A stretch of 42,709 nucleotides of DNA from Bacillota bacterium (GTDB taxonomy: Bacteria > Bacillota > Clostridia > Lachnospirales > Lachnospiraceae). Location: the NCBI GenBank assembly GCA_023411555.1, contig JAEYOQ010000040.1, positions 1-42,709 on the forward strand, written 5' to 3'. The position numbers and the translations under genes are program-made. Under the pieces are notes generated by a model, which saw only the letters and a program-made list of their open reading frames with translations, ran no database searches and was not told the DNA's origin. Positions 25,675 to 34,519 of this stretch are shown here, in pieces. Numbering within the stretch: position 1 is the stretch's first letter; every line of letters begins with the position of its first letter.

Positions 25675-25703
25675 ATTATAGTTACCTAACTTCCAGATGT
25701 CAA
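25675..25703 (-). promoter_or_regulatory. Perfect-consensus sigma-A promoter for the EPS operon
   Basis: The minus strand reads TTGACA (25698-25703), 17 bases, TATAAT (25675-25680), which is exact consensus in both boxes and spacing. It points to the 64-residue gene and the EPS genes behind it. The truA-mgtC terminator lies just upstream, so the EPS operon is transcriptionally separate from the housekeeping genes. Confidence 0.88.
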
Positions 25704-25780
25704 CAATGATTTGACAATTATTATAAGATTTTACTAATTTTACCATTCTAGTAAATAATAGTCCATTTTTCCTACCACAT

Positions 25781-25836
25781 AAAAAGCTCCCCATGTGACA
25801 TACAGTAATTAAAATACTGTTTGCCACATGGGGAGC
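25781..25836 (-). terminator. Nested-hairpin intrinsic terminator after mgtC
   Basis: GCTCCCCATGTG and CACATGGGGAGC pair over 12 bp. Inside the loop, ACAGTA and TACTGT form a second 6-bp stem. In minus-strand RNA the outer stem is followed by UUUUUAUG. It ends the ecfA1-ecfA2-ecfT-truA-mgtC transcript about 45 bases after mgtC. Confidence 0.9.
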
Positions 25837-25883
25837 ATGTCCATATTCTTGGTTCAACGGCGCATTATATATTTATTAATACA

Positions 25884-26573
25884 TTAAATCTCTTCCACAA
25901 ACTTTACGCCATCAATCTCACTGATGGATGAGATAACATCGATTTTTAACTTCTTTTGCTTTAACCGCAGGGTCAAAATTGCGGCTGCCAATGCATCCGA
26001 GCCGTAAGAGGGCTTTACCATCTCTATGGTATCTAAGGTGTAATTCTGTTGCTTCATCTTTTCGAGTACGCTTGTTATGGAGGCTGACTTTGAGAACTCT
26101 ATGTATACATCTAGCACCTTGGATTTCGCTAGCATGTAATTATCAAGGCGATGAAGTACAACTGTTGAGAAGAAGATCAGGATACACGCTAATATCGCTG
26201 CTTTATAAAATCCTATTCCGATCGCCAGACCCATGCAGGCTGTAGCCCACAGACCAGCGGCCGTAGTAAGACCCTTAACCTGATGTCTACCGGTTACAAT
26301 AATCGTACCGGCACCCAAGAAACCGATACCGGAGATTACCTGTGCACCAAGTCTTGTCGGATCACTGACACCAAAGGTCTGATATACATATTGGTTCGTC
26401 AATATTGCTAAGGTAGCGCCTAAGCAGACCAGCATATGAGTTCTTAGCCCTGCTGGACGACCTGCCTTTCCACGCTCAAATCCAATGATACCACCACATA
26501 AAATAGCCATTAATAATCGAAGTAATATTGATGTATCATTTAAATTAACTAAATCGGTTGAAAATTCAAACAT
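25884..26573 (-). CDS. mgtC: MgtC/SapB family membrane protein
   Basis: A 229-residue protein with four or five N-terminal TMs and a C-terminal ACT-like cytoplasmic domain of about 80 residues. The MgtC signature is clear: G-G-I-I-G-F-E-R-G...A-G-L-R-T-H-M-L-V-C-L-G-A, V-I-S-G-I-G-F-L-G-A-G-T-I-I, and G-L-T-T-A-A-G-L-W-A-T-A. Relatives are linked to magnesium homeostasis or growth at low Mg, though the biochemical activity is uncertain. I chose the ATG at 26573, with GGAG 8 bases upstream; the longer frame starts with GTG. It follows truA and comes before the terminator. Confidence 0.9.
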   Translation of the reverse strand: MFEFSTDLVNLNDTSILLRLLMAILCGGIIGFERGKAGRPAGLRTHMLVCLGATLAILTNQYVYQTFGVSDPTRLGAQVISGIGFLGAGTIIVTGRHQVKGLTTAAGLWATACMGLAIGIGFYKAAILACILIFFSTVVLHRLDNYMLAKSKVLDVYIEFSKSASITSVLEKMKQQNYTLDTIEMVKPSYGSDALAAAILTLRLKQKKLKIDVISSISEIDGVKFVEEI

Positions 26574-26603
26574 ACCTGTCACTCCATTTCTCTTTTGTCT
26601 CTC

Positions 26604-27341
26604 TTAATTGTACTCAATCTTAATTAAACACAGCCCATTGGCTGGTGCTGTTGGCCCTGCCAGTTTGCGATCGCATCCCTCTAACATCTCTTTGATCCTC
26701 TCCGGAGGATAGGCACCCCTACCAATCTCTATCAACGTTCCGGCTATGATCCGAACCATATTATACAGGAAGCCGCTACCGGTTACTGAGATGATAATGA
26801 TATCCCCATCCTGTCTGATATCCAGCTGATAAATCGTCCGTACCGTATCTGTCACCTGCGTCTTTACGGAACAGAAGCTCTTAAAATCGTGCTCTCCAAT
26901 CAGATATCCTGCTGCCTCCCTCATTCTTGCAATATCCAAATCATAATAGATGAAGGTGGAATACAACCTCTCAGTGGGTAAAGCAATCTTTCGATTTAAG
27001 ATACGATATTCATAGGTCTTCCTGCTGACTGTCCTGCGTGGATGAAAAGCATCCTCTACCTGGGTAGAGCTCTGTACTCGGATATCCTCCGGTAGTCGAA
27101 CATTTAGCGCAAAGCTAATCTTCTCAGCCGGTATAGCGCTATTCGTATCAAAGACTGCCACATTCCCCAGTGCATGAACCCCGGAGTCCGTTCTACTGGC
27201 TCCGATGACGACTATCTCCTCTCCCAAAAGCTCAGATAAGGCCTTGTTTAACTCCGCTTCGATTGTAGGCTGTCCGGGCTGCAGCTGCCAGCCACAGTAT
27301 CTTGTCCCATCGTATGCAATAACCAGTTTCACACGCTTCAT
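26604..27341 (-). CDS. truA: tRNA pseudouridine(38-40) synthase
   Basis: TruA of 245 residues, which converts uridines 38-40 of the tRNA anticodon stem to pseudouridine. The catalytic Asp lies in G-A-S-R-T-D-S-G-V-H-A. Other family segments are A-Y-D-G-T-R-Y-C-G-W-Q at the start and G-S-G-F-L-Y-N-M-V-R-I-I-A-G-T-L near the end. The ATG at 27341 gives the normal MKRVKLVIAYDGT start. GGAGG lies upstream with rather long spacing (about 12 bases). The ecfA-ecfA-ecfT-truA order is common in Firmicutes. Confidence 0.95.
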   Translation of the reverse strand: MKRVKLVIAYDGTRYCGWQLQPGQPTIEAELNKALSELLGEEIVVIGASRTDSGVHALGNVAVFDTNSAIPAEKISFALNVRLPEDIRVQSSTQVEDAFHPRRTVSRKTYEYRILNRKIALPTERLYSTFIYYDLDIARMREAAGYLIGEHDFKSFCSVKTQVTDTVRTIYQLDIRQDGDIIIISVTGSGFLYNMVRIIAGTLIEIGRGAYPPERIKEMLEGCDRKLAGPTAPANGLCLIKIEYN

Positions 27342-27369
27342 AGCGGCTGCAAACCTCCGTCGTATTTGT

Positions 27370-28182
27370 TTATAGATATGCCTTGGCAATCAGATTCACT
27401 GCGATGATTGCTCCCAGATATACGAGCATACAAAGGTATGCCACATAGTCTTTGCTCTGATATCGCAAGGGCTTCATCTTGGTTCTGCCGTCACCTCCAC
27501 GGTAGCATCTGGCTTCCATGGCCATCGCTAGATCGTTGGCACGGCGGAAAGCTGATACGAATAAGGGTACCAGTAGAGGGATAAGACTCTTTGCTCTCTT
27601 TAGGATACCACCGGATTCAAAATCCGCTCCTCTTGCCATCTGCGCCTTCATAATCTTATCGGTCTCTTCCAGAAGGATAGGAATAAAGCGAAGTGCGATG
27701 GACATCATCATAGAAATCTCATGTACCGGAACCTTAATGCGATTTAGGGGCCGCAGTACCTTCTCCAGACCGTCCGTTAACTGATTCGGTGTCGTCGTAA
27801 AGGTCATCAGAGAGGAACCGATAATCAGGTAGGTCAGACGGATTGCCATAAAAATGGCGCTTCTTAAGCCTTCCTTAGTAATAGTAATAAAATAGAACTC
27901 TAGGAGGGGCTCACCCGGTAGGAAAAACATATTGAAGAATACCGTGAATAAAAGCAATATCACGACAGCCTTCAGTCCCTTGAGAATATAACGTAAGGGC
28001 ACCTTCGATAATCGAATTACCGATCCAAGAAATATCGTAACCACAATATATCCATAAAGGGATTGGAATATAAATAGCGAGATAATAAACAGAAAGGTTC
28101 CGATCAGCTTTACTCTCGGGTCCAATCGATGCAATATGGAATTGGTGGGATAGTACTGTCCTATGGTAATATCTCTGATCAT
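27370..28182 (-). CDS. ecfT: ECF transporter transmembrane component EcfT
   Basis: Membrane scaffold of the energy-coupling-factor module, 270 residues with about five or six TMs. The two coupling motifs that contact the ATPases are visible: M-A-R-G-A-D-F in the long cytoplasmic region and E-A-R-C-Y-R-G-G after it. It follows ecfA2 by 13 bases. No substrate-binding S protein is encoded nearby, as expected for a shared group II module serving several vitamins. Confidence 0.95.
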   Translation of the reverse strand: MIRDITIGQYYPTNSILHRLDPRVKLIGTFLFIISLFIFQSLYGYIVVTIFLGSVIRLSKVPLRYILKGLKAVVILLLFTVFFNMFFLPGEPLLEFYFITITKEGLRSAIFMAIRLTYLIIGSSLMTFTTTPNQLTDGLEKVLRPLNRIKVPVHEISMMMSIALRFIPILLEETDKIMKAQMARGADFESGGILKRAKSLIPLLVPLFVSAFRRANDLAMAMEARCYRGGDGRTKMKPLRYQSKDYVAYLCMLVYLGAIIAVNLIAKAYL

Positions 28183-28195
28183 AATGTCTCACTTC

Positions 28196-29050
28196 CTATC
28201 TACCTGCGCGAAGTAGCGCAAGTATCTCATTCTTTGCTTCTGTTATGGTTGTGGCATCGGTCTTGACCGGGTATCCACGATCCTTTAGGGCATTCATAAC
28301 ATAGGTTACCTGAGGTGCTGCCAGATGCATCTGCTCCAGCTCTTTATAATGGGCAAAAACTTCCTTCGTTGAATGCTGTAAGACCAATTCCCCCTTATTC
28401 ATAACGAATAGACGGTCAGCGTAATTAGCCACATCCTCCATGCTATGTGTAACCAGAATGATCGTAAGTCCGCTTTCCTTGTGCAGCTTTCCTATCTGCT
28501 CCAAGATATCATCCCTGCCCTTTGGATCAAGACCAGCAGTAGGCTCATCAAGAATTAGTACCTCCGGCTTCATAGCCAGAACACCGGCTATCGCCACACG
28601 CCTCTTCTGTCCACCGGACAATTCGAAGGGAGACGCATCTAGTAGCTCGTCACTGATACCAACCATCCTAAGTGCCTCATAGGCGCGAAGCTCGCATTCT
28701 AATTTCTCCAGACCCAGGTTCGTCGGCCCAAATAACACATCCTTAAATACCGTTGTTTCAAATAATTGATGCTCTGGATATTGAAAAACCAGACCAACCT
28801 TACTGCGGAGTGCAGTCAGCTTATAATTTGAATCATAGATATCCTCACCATTAAAATAGATATGGCCGCTGGATGCCTTGATTAATCCATTCATATGCTG
28901 GATCAGGGTGGATTTGCCGGAGCCGGTATGACCGATCAGACCTATGAACTCACCTTTGTTGATGGTAAAGGTGATATCCTTGATTGCATGTCTGGCAAAG
29001 GCAGTGCCGCCGCTATAAACATAATTAACTTTATCAAATATAATCTGCAC
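28196..29050 (-). CDS. ecfA2: ECF transporter ATPase EcfA2
   Basis: ABC ATPase of 284 residues. Walker A is G-H-T-G-S-G-K-S-T, the Q-loop is V-F-Q-Y-P-E-H-Q-L-F, the signature L-S-G-G-Q-K-R-R-V-A, Walker B V-L-I-L-D-E-P and the switch His V-T-H-S-M. The start is GTG at 29050 with GGAGG 6 bases upstream. The C-terminal extension of about 60 residues is usual for EcfA. It pairs with EcfA1 as a heterodimer on EcfT. Confidence 0.95.
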   Translation of the reverse strand: MQIIFDKVNYVYSGGTAFARHAIKDITFTINKGEFIGLIGHTGSGKSTLIQHMNGLIKASSGHIYFNGEDIYDSNYKLTALRSKVGLVFQYPEHQLFETTVFKDVLFGPTNLGLEKLECELRAYEALRMVGISDELLDASPFELSGGQKRRVAIAGVLAMKPEVLILDEPTAGLDPKGRDDILEQIGKLHKESGLTIILVTHSMEDVANYADRLFVMNKGELVLQHSTKEVFAHYKELEQMHLAAPQVTYVMNALKDRGYPVKTDATTITEAKNEILALLRAGR

Positions 29051-29078
29051 TTATAACCTCCATACTGCCTCCTTGAGG

Positions 29079-29945
29079 CTAATCCATACTTGATCGTTTT
29101 AGACCTTCTATCGCTTCAACAAGCTCTTCCACGGTTAGTAAGCCTGCAGGAATATCATAGCCCTCTTTGCTAAGCTCATAAGCCAGCTCAGTAACCTGAG
29201 GAACATCCATCCGGTATCCCTTAATCTCTTCTACCCTGGAAAATATCTCTCTCGGTGTTCCTTCCATAACCACATGCCCATGCTCCATTACAAAGACCTT
29301 ATCCGCATGGATTACCTCATCCATATGGTGGGTAATGAGTAGCACCGTTACATTCTCCTTCTTGTTCAGCTCTCTTACCGTTGCAATAACCTCTTTTCTG
29401 CCATTGGGGTCTAACATTGCAGTCGGCTCATCCAGTACGATACATTCCGGCTTCATGGCCATGATACCGGCTATAGCCACCCTCTGCTTCTGTCCACCGG
29501 ATAGCTTGTTGGGAGAAAGATGCCTAAATTCCAGCATGCCTACCGCCTTCAGACTCTTCTCCACTCTCTCCCATATCTCATCTGTGGGTATACCCAGATT
29601 CTCAGGACCAAAGCCTACATCCTCTTCCACTACAGTAGCAATAATCTGATTATCCGGATTCTGAAATACCATTCCCGCACTTTGACGGATAGCCCAGAGA
29701 TTTTGTTCCTCTGAGGTCTTCAATCCATTTACCCATATACTGCCTTCTGTTGGATAAAGAATCGCATTAATGTGCTTTGCTAAGGTGGATTTACCGGAGC
29801 CGTTCGCACCAAGAATTGCGATAAAGTCTCCTTTCTTTACCTCCAGAGATACATTATCGATGGCTCGGTTAATCGACTCGACATTGCCGTTCTCGTCCCG
29901 TCTTATATATTCAAAAGCAAGGTCTTCGACTTTAATCATGTTCAT
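29079..29945 (-). CDS. ecfA1: ECF transporter ATPase EcfA1
   Basis: ABC ATPase of 288 residues. Walker A is G-A-N-G-S-G-K-S-T, the Q-loop V-F-Q-N-P-D-N-Q, the signature L-S-G-G-Q-K-Q-R-V-A, Walker B C-I-V-L-D-E-P and the switch I-T-H-H-M. GAGG lies about 7 bases before the ATG. It is the first gene of the ecf-truA-mgtC operon. Upstream of it lies the Big_2 gene rather than rplQ, which is its usual neighbour in Firmicutes. Confidence 0.95.
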   Translation of the reverse strand: MNMIKVEDLAFEYIRRDENGNVESINRAIDNVSLEVKKGDFIAILGANGSGKSTLAKHINAILYPTEGSIWVNGLKTSEEQNLWAIRQSAGMVFQNPDNQIIATVVEEDVGFGPENLGIPTDEIWERVEKSLKAVGMLEFRHLSPNKLSGGQKQRVAIAGIMAMKPECIVLDEPTAMLDPNGRKEVIATVRELNKKENVTVLLITHHMDEVIHADKVFVMEHGHVVMEGTPREIFSRVEEIKGYRMDVPQVTELAYELSKEGYDIPAGLLTVEELVEAIEGLKRSSMD

Positions 29946-30290
29946 ACTTCATCCTCATTTCTATCCAAATACAAGACATCTTTGCTTATACACATTCCGC
30001 TGATCAATAATATTACTTTTCCTGCCAATTCACCTGACAAGACAGTCAGTTTATAATAATGTTGATTATACCTCATATGGAGATAAAAAAAAACAATAAT
30101 TTTAATTTTTACGAAAATTTGTATTAATTATAATACTATTCCTACATACTGAGATAAACTGCGAATTTAGGCGGTAATTCTGTATCATAACTTAGTAAAT
30201 CAGCCCCACCATATTGGTGAGGCCGATACTTCTTGTAATAGTATACCCTTAAGCTTTACTCATATGTACTTGCGTGATACCCTGACCCAT
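29946..30290. other. Intergenic region upstream of ecfA1
   Basis: No gene seen. The minus strand has a likely -10 box (TATAAT, 30065-30070, extended as GAGGTATAAT) but no good -35 at 17 bases, only a T-rich run of nine. A short CTGAC...GTCAG stem lies nearer the gene. The promoter of the ecf operon probably lies here. Confidence 0.45.
30200..30226 (-). terminator. GC-rich hairpin after the 1324-aa Big_2 gene
   Basis: In minus-strand RNA, CGGCCUCACC pairs with GGUGGGGCUG over 10 positions (two G-U pairs) around AAUAU, about 65 bases after the stop. The following AUUUACU is a weak U-tract, so termination may be partial. Confidence 0.45.
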
Positions 30291-33200
30291 TTAGTCGGTT
30301 ACTTTGATCGGTCCAAAGGAGGTATAGGCTTGATTCGTAAGGTTACGAACACTAACATGTCTACCACTCAATTCTTTTGTCAAGGCTGTCTTAGTGATAT
30401 CTACTTCATCCCCTTTGTCATCATACATATAGAATTTAAGATTATAGGCAGACAGCTGGTCTGATGAGATATAGGTATAATTAGCATCCTCACGCACTAA
30501 AGAATTTCTTAGCATAACAATGATTCCGGAGAAATCAAACATCTCACCTGCTGTATAGATCATCTTGGTCGGCAGTTGTGATACCCATAATTCATTGTAT
30601 CTGGCTGTCTGTTCTACTGTTATAGTGAGAGGCAGCTCTATTCTCATTGTATCAGAAGTGGGACCTTTATAATCGTCCGGTAAAGCAAGTGTCAGATGGA
30701 ATACATAGTTCCCTGGTTCTCCACGGTAAATCATGTTAGATTCGGGACATTGGATGTAGTATCCACTAATGCCACAATTCATCTGTATGGTCTCTCCACT
30801 CTGAAGGGTTGCTAACACCGGTACTGAGGTAACATTAGAATTCATATATAATGCTTCTATCAGATACATTTCCGTATTCGCATATTTATCCTCATCGATG
30901 GTGATCGATGGCTCTTCCAGCTCTATTGCTGTTACTACAGTACGGAGATCGGACTGTGGAACAGACAGAAGAACCTGAAGCCCTGGTAATTGTTCATAAG
31001 TATAAGAAAGCCCTGTATCAGGAGTAGGCTTTAATGTAAAGCTGTTTGCAGAGGCAGTATGTAATACCCAGCCTCTGATTGCTACTATACTGCTTCCACT
31101 GGCTGTAGTAGCAGTTACAGTAGAAGGAAGCTCTCTCTGCAGTGTATTAAATAATGTCCTAAAGCTAGTAATTCCCCTATCCTCTGTGACATTGATGGGT
31201 GTAAAAGGAACGAAACCGGTAATAGCTGATCCTGACACAGTAACCGTCACTTCAGCGTACTTTGTGGCATCCACAGCAGAGGTTGCTCTGATGATACGGT
31301 TTCCACCTCTATTCATTATTCCTCTACCATTAATCGCTGCAAAGCCATTCCAGCTGGAAGATCCATCAATGGACCAAAGAACTCTCTGGTCTGTAGGCAT
31401 CGTTGATGTTGTGTTTACAGTCACATACTGGCTTAAATCCAGGAAATCACCATAATTTACTGTTGCAGGCATGCCTGTGAATACAATTGACTCGATTGCA
31501 GCTACTGTCTTGACCGGAGTGATTTTGGTCTGTGTGGTTGCAGGAGCAGTGATATCTGAGCCTGAGCCACTGTCCGGGGTCTGAGCAGTAGTTACATTGA
31601 TCGTAACAGTAATCTTATAAGTGTCATCATCATACCAGTAGGCATAGTTTGTAGTGAAGGTGTGAAGATTTCTGTAATTAAGCCCTGCCGGTAGATCTAC
31701 TCCCAGGTCCACCTTATAGGTCCCTGGAATTGAACCATTGAACTGCTGCGCAGAATCTACATACATTCCTGTAATAGGTGCTGTTCTGGTGGAGCCATCG
31801 GATAGCTGTAAGGTTACCGGAAGCTGGGATAAATATTTGCCGAAAACACTATTAATATTAACTAAATGTTCATCCGTACTGAGGTTGATTGCTGAGATAG
31901 GTGTTGCTCCAGTGACAAAAAGTCTGTTGTCCGTCTGAGGAACATTAACATGAATTACTACATCAGTATACAGATCAGTAGGTCGTTCATAACCATTAGG
32001 AACGGTGACATATCTTTCTATCAGATAGGTACCCGGCAGAGTGCCCTTGTATTCGCCAAACCAGTAATCGTTAGCCACTTCTACTTCGATGTTCTCCGTC
32101 TCATTGCCAACGCCTGTCTCATAAACCAGTGTTACTTTGGACGGTAGCTTTCCAGAGGCTTCTAATTCAGGAATGCTTGCCAAACCTTCATCGTTGTCTA
32201 GGTAGATATCATTTGTAGGCAGCATCTTGACAAACTTCTTACCCTGAATAACTAGATCTACTGCACCGTAACTGTTCCTATTTGTCTTGGATACAGCAAC
32301 TATTCTTACCGTTCCGGCCTGGATCGGCTTCAGTAGACCGGTATTAGCATCAATCTCTGCATAGCCACTACTGTCATCCATATAATTATAGACAGACCAG
32401 GTTACATCGGTACTGTCAGCTACCATCGTAACAGGAGTTCCACAGAATACATCTCCCGGATTACTGATGATAAGCCTCTCTCCCTGAGTAGGAGGTGTGG
32501 GTGTGGGTGTTGATGGATCAGTTGGTGTTGTCGGGTTTGTCGGTGTTGATGGTGTTGACGGGGTTGACGGGGTAGATGGTGTTGATGGAGTCGATGGTGT
32601 CGATGGTGTTGTCGTCGGTGTAGGAGTAGTAGTGGTTCCTGCGGATACTTCGGATCCATTTACTTTGGTTCCTGTTGCACTTAAACCTACGGTAACCTTG
32701 GTATCCTTTGTTGTAATATTGGCATTATTGCCTTCCACTATTGCAGAAGCTACAGAGCCACTTCCGCTGATGGCAGTATTATCTCCCTTCGCTACAACAG
32801 ACTCAATCTTTGAGCCTAATGCTACCTCAACAGAGGAGGAGCTACCGGTCAGCTCTACTTTTGTGATAGTAGAACCAGCAGCAACCTTCATGGTTAAGTT
32901 ATTTCCTGCTGACTCAACACTGCCTACAGTATTATTAATATTAAGCTTTGTTGAAGCTCCTGCATTGACTACCTTCTCGACAGGTTTCTCTAAGGTTACG
33001 AGTGCATTGGTAGCTTTCTCTGTGATTACTACCTCCTTGGCCGGAACATCGATACTAAGCTTTGCACTAGTTGCGACATTAATCTTGCCAAGGTTAGAGG
33101 ATGCTCCATTGGTTGTATCATCGGTTAGAGTTAGCTTCTGTCCCGAAGACGCTCCACTGATCGTTGTCTCTTCGATCGAACAATTCTTGGTTGAAATATC

Positions 33201-34265
33201 AATATCCGCATTGGAGATTGTATTAACGACCAGTTTACCCTCAAAGCCTTCCAGGCTTAAGGATATGCTGCCGCTGATGGAACGATTGACAGTAACGGTT
33301 CCAATCTTTGCTTCCCCTTCCTGCTTTACCGATACATTACCTCTTGCATCGACTGTAACTACAAGAGTTCCTTTCCCGGCTACAAAGGTCGGAGTAGCTG
33401 GCTTCTTCTCGTTCTCTATTGCCATGGATACGATTTCGGAAGCAGTCTCAAGTGCCACTACTTTATTAATTTCAGAGTCGTTTGCAACTACTGTATAAGC
33501 AGCATCTGCCTCCATGTAAAGCGTATCCTTTACTTTAATATTATTAAGAATAACCTCAGCATTTCCTACACTACTATCGATGGTAAGAATATCGTAGGTT
33601 GTATTCGACAACTCAACTACTCCATTCTTAAGATCCTTCGCTGTTATCGTCTTCTCTGTCTTAGCTGAGACAATCTTTATCTTTACAGTATCCTTCTTCC
33701 CACTTAAGGTACTTGCTGTTATAGTTACGGAACCTTTCTTCAAAGCACGAACTGTTCCATTTGATGACACAGTTGCGATACTGGTATCGCTAGATTTCCA
33801 AGAGGTCTTGTCATTGGAGGTCTTAGGAGTCAGCTTTCGATTAAGATCATAGCTTTCCCCGACCTTAAGCTCAGTTATCTTGTTGGATATAGCAATCTTT
33901 TTTGCCGGTACCCTAACGGTAACCTCACAGGATAGGTTATAGGTCTTAGCAGCAGTCTTCACTGCACAGGTTATCGTTGCTTTTCCTTTACCCTTTCCTT
34001 TCACTAATCCTTTCTGATTTACTGTCGCTACTTTTGTGTCACTAGATTTCCACTTATAGGTTGAATTCTGGATTTTGTTCTTCACAGAAAGTTGGAATTC
34101 CCCGCCTACTAGTAGATTCTTTGAAGTACTGGACAGCTTTGGTGCTTTTACTGCCGCCACAGCGCTAGTTACCGGTGTCAAAGCGATATTACTTACCACT
34201 AATACGCACACCAGTAATTTTGCTAGGAATCTTCGTAATTTGATACGTCGTTCATGACTATACAT
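30291..34265 (-). CDS. Large secreted Big_2 Ig-like surface protein (1324 aa)
   Basis: Exported modular protein. The signal peptide covers about 1-38 (T-S-A-V-A-A). Two Big_2 repeats lie at about 40-200, each with W-K-S-S-D-T-x-(V/I)-A-T-V. A Ser/Thr/Val-rich region of repeated short strands (about 205-540) looks like a beta-solenoid. A Thr-Pro-Ser linker (about 541-596) follows. The C-terminal half has further Ig-like domains, including a Big_2-like copy near 600-680, another near 920-1010 and a Big_3-like end (about 1240-1324, Y-T-A-G-E-M-F-D-F-S-G). There is no LPxTG, C-terminal TM or SLH motif. It is paralogous to the 593-residue protein. GGAGA precedes the ATG and its own promoter is at 34311. 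It probably forms an adhesive or scaffold layer; attachment is unknown. Confidence 0.85.
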   Translation of the reverse strand: MYSHERRIKLRRFLAKLLVCVLVVSNIALTPVTSAVAAVKAPKLSSTSKNLLVGGEFQLSVKNKIQNSTYKWKSSDTKVATVNQKGLVKGKGKGKATITCAVKTAAKTYNLSCEVTVRVPAKKIAISNKITELKVGESYDLNRKLTPKTSNDKTSWKSSDTSIATVSSNGTVRALKKGSVTITASTLSGKKDTVKIKIVSAKTEKTITAKDLKNGVVELSNTTYDILTIDSSVGNAEVILNNIKVKDTLYMEADAAYTVVANDSEINKVVALETASEIVSMAIENEKKPATPTFVAGKGTLVVTVDARGNVSVKQEGEAKIGTVTVNRSISGSISLSLEGFEGKLVVNTISNADIDISTKNCSIEETTISGASSGQKLTLTDDTTNGASSNLGKINVATSAKLSIDVPAKEVVITEKATNALVTLEKPVEKVVNAGASTKLNINNTVGSVESAGNNLTMKVAAGSTITKVELTGSSSSVEVALGSKIESVVAKGDNTAISGSGSVASAIVEGNNANITTKDTKVTVGLSATGTKVNGSEVSAGTTTTPTPTTTPSTPSTPSTPSTPSTPSTPSTPTNPTTPTDPSTPTPTPPTQGERLIISNPGDVFCGTPVTMVADSTDVTWSVYNYMDDSSGYAEIDANTGLLKPIQAGTVRIVAVSKTNRNSYGAVDLVIQGKKFVKMLPTNDIYLDNDEGLASIPELEASGKLPSKVTLVYETGVGNETENIEVEVANDYWFGEYKGTLPGTYLIERYVTVPNGYERPTDLYTDVVIHVNVPQTDNRLFVTGATPISAINLSTDEHLVNINSVFGKYLSQLPVTLQLSDGSTRTAPITGMYVDSAQQFNGSIPGTYKVDLGVDLPAGLNYRNLHTFTTNYAYWYDDDTYKITVTINVTTAQTPDSGSGSDITAPATTQTKITPVKTVAAIESIVFTGMPATVNYGDFLDLSQYVTVNTTSTMPTDQRVLWSIDGSSSWNGFAAINGRGIMNRGGNRIIRATSAVDATKYAEVTVTVSGSAITGFVPFTPINVTEDRGITSFRTLFNTLQRELPSTVTATTASGSSIVAIRGWVLHTASANSFTLKPTPDTGLSYTYEQLPGLQVLLSVPQSDLRTVVTAIELEEPSITIDEDKYANTEMYLIEALYMNSNVTSVPVLATLQSGETIQMNCGISGYYIQCPESNMIYRGEPGNYVFHLTLALPDDYKGPTSDTMRIELPLTITVEQTARYNELWVSQLPTKMIYTAGEMFDFSGIIVMLRNSLVREDANYTYISSDQLSAYNLKFYMYDDKGDEVDITKTALTKELSGRHVSVRNLTNQAYTSFGPIKVTD
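32517..32619 (-). repeat. Minisatellite encoding the Thr-Pro-Ser linker
   Basis: Nine-base units (ACACCATCG-type on the coding strand) are repeated and encode consecutive T-P-S triplets in the 1324-residue protein. Near-identical tandem units of this kind can change number by slippage without shifting the frame. The long plus-strand ORF across it is an artefact of the repeat. Confidence 0.7.
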
Positions 34266-34310
34266 AACAATTTCTCCTTTGTACTTTAGTATTTTAGCCC
34301 TAACGTTAAA

Positions 34311-34339
34311 ATCTTAACACAATCCTTACATATAGTCAA
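34311..34339 (-). promoter_or_regulatory. Sigma-A promoter for the 1324-aa Big_2 gene
   Basis: TTGACT (34334-34339), exactly 17 bases, TAAGAT (34311-34316) on the minus strand, with the ATG about 45 bases beyond the -10. It has the same -35 box and spacer as the promoter of the 593-residue paralogue, which suggests joint control. Confidence 0.78.
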
Positions 34340-34480
34340 TTTTACACAGATATAGTAAAATAGTTAATATTTACTACCTTTATAATAAAATGGCTATAAG
34401 CCTGGTAGTGGAGCATAATTGAAAGGTAATCATACCCAATACTTGGACATAGAGCCTAATCTACATAATTCTGTAGAATC

Positions 34481-34513
34481 AAAAAGGACGACACTCTTTG
34501 GGAGTATCGTCCT
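34481..34513 (-). terminator. Strong intrinsic terminator of the ribosomal operon
   Basis: AGGACGATACTC pairs with GAGTGTCGTCCT over 12 positions (one wobble) with a 5-base loop. In minus-strand RNA it is followed by UUUU. It starts 7 bases after the rplQ stop and ends the spc/alpha transcript, so the Big_2 gene behind it needs its own promoter. Confidence 0.93.
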
Positions 34514-34519
34514 AAATAA

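Noticed and set aside
27911..28192. 93-residue minus-strand ORF overlapping ecfT
   Set aside because: It overlaps the clear EcfT reading in another frame and has no family features.
30291..30350. Sortase signal at the end of the large Big_2 protein
   Set aside because: The C-terminus ends in an Ig-like strand with no LPxTG-type motif, TM or basic tail.
32517..32619. CRISPR-like array
   Set aside because: The short regular repeats are 9-base coding units of a Thr-Pro-Ser linker without spacers; no cas genes are present.
32497..33498. 333-residue plus-strand ORF with V-G-V-D-G repeats
   Set aside because: It is the antisense reading of the Thr-Pro-Ser linker and beta-solenoid part of the 1324-residue Big_2 gene; low-complexity repeats keep the opposite frame open.
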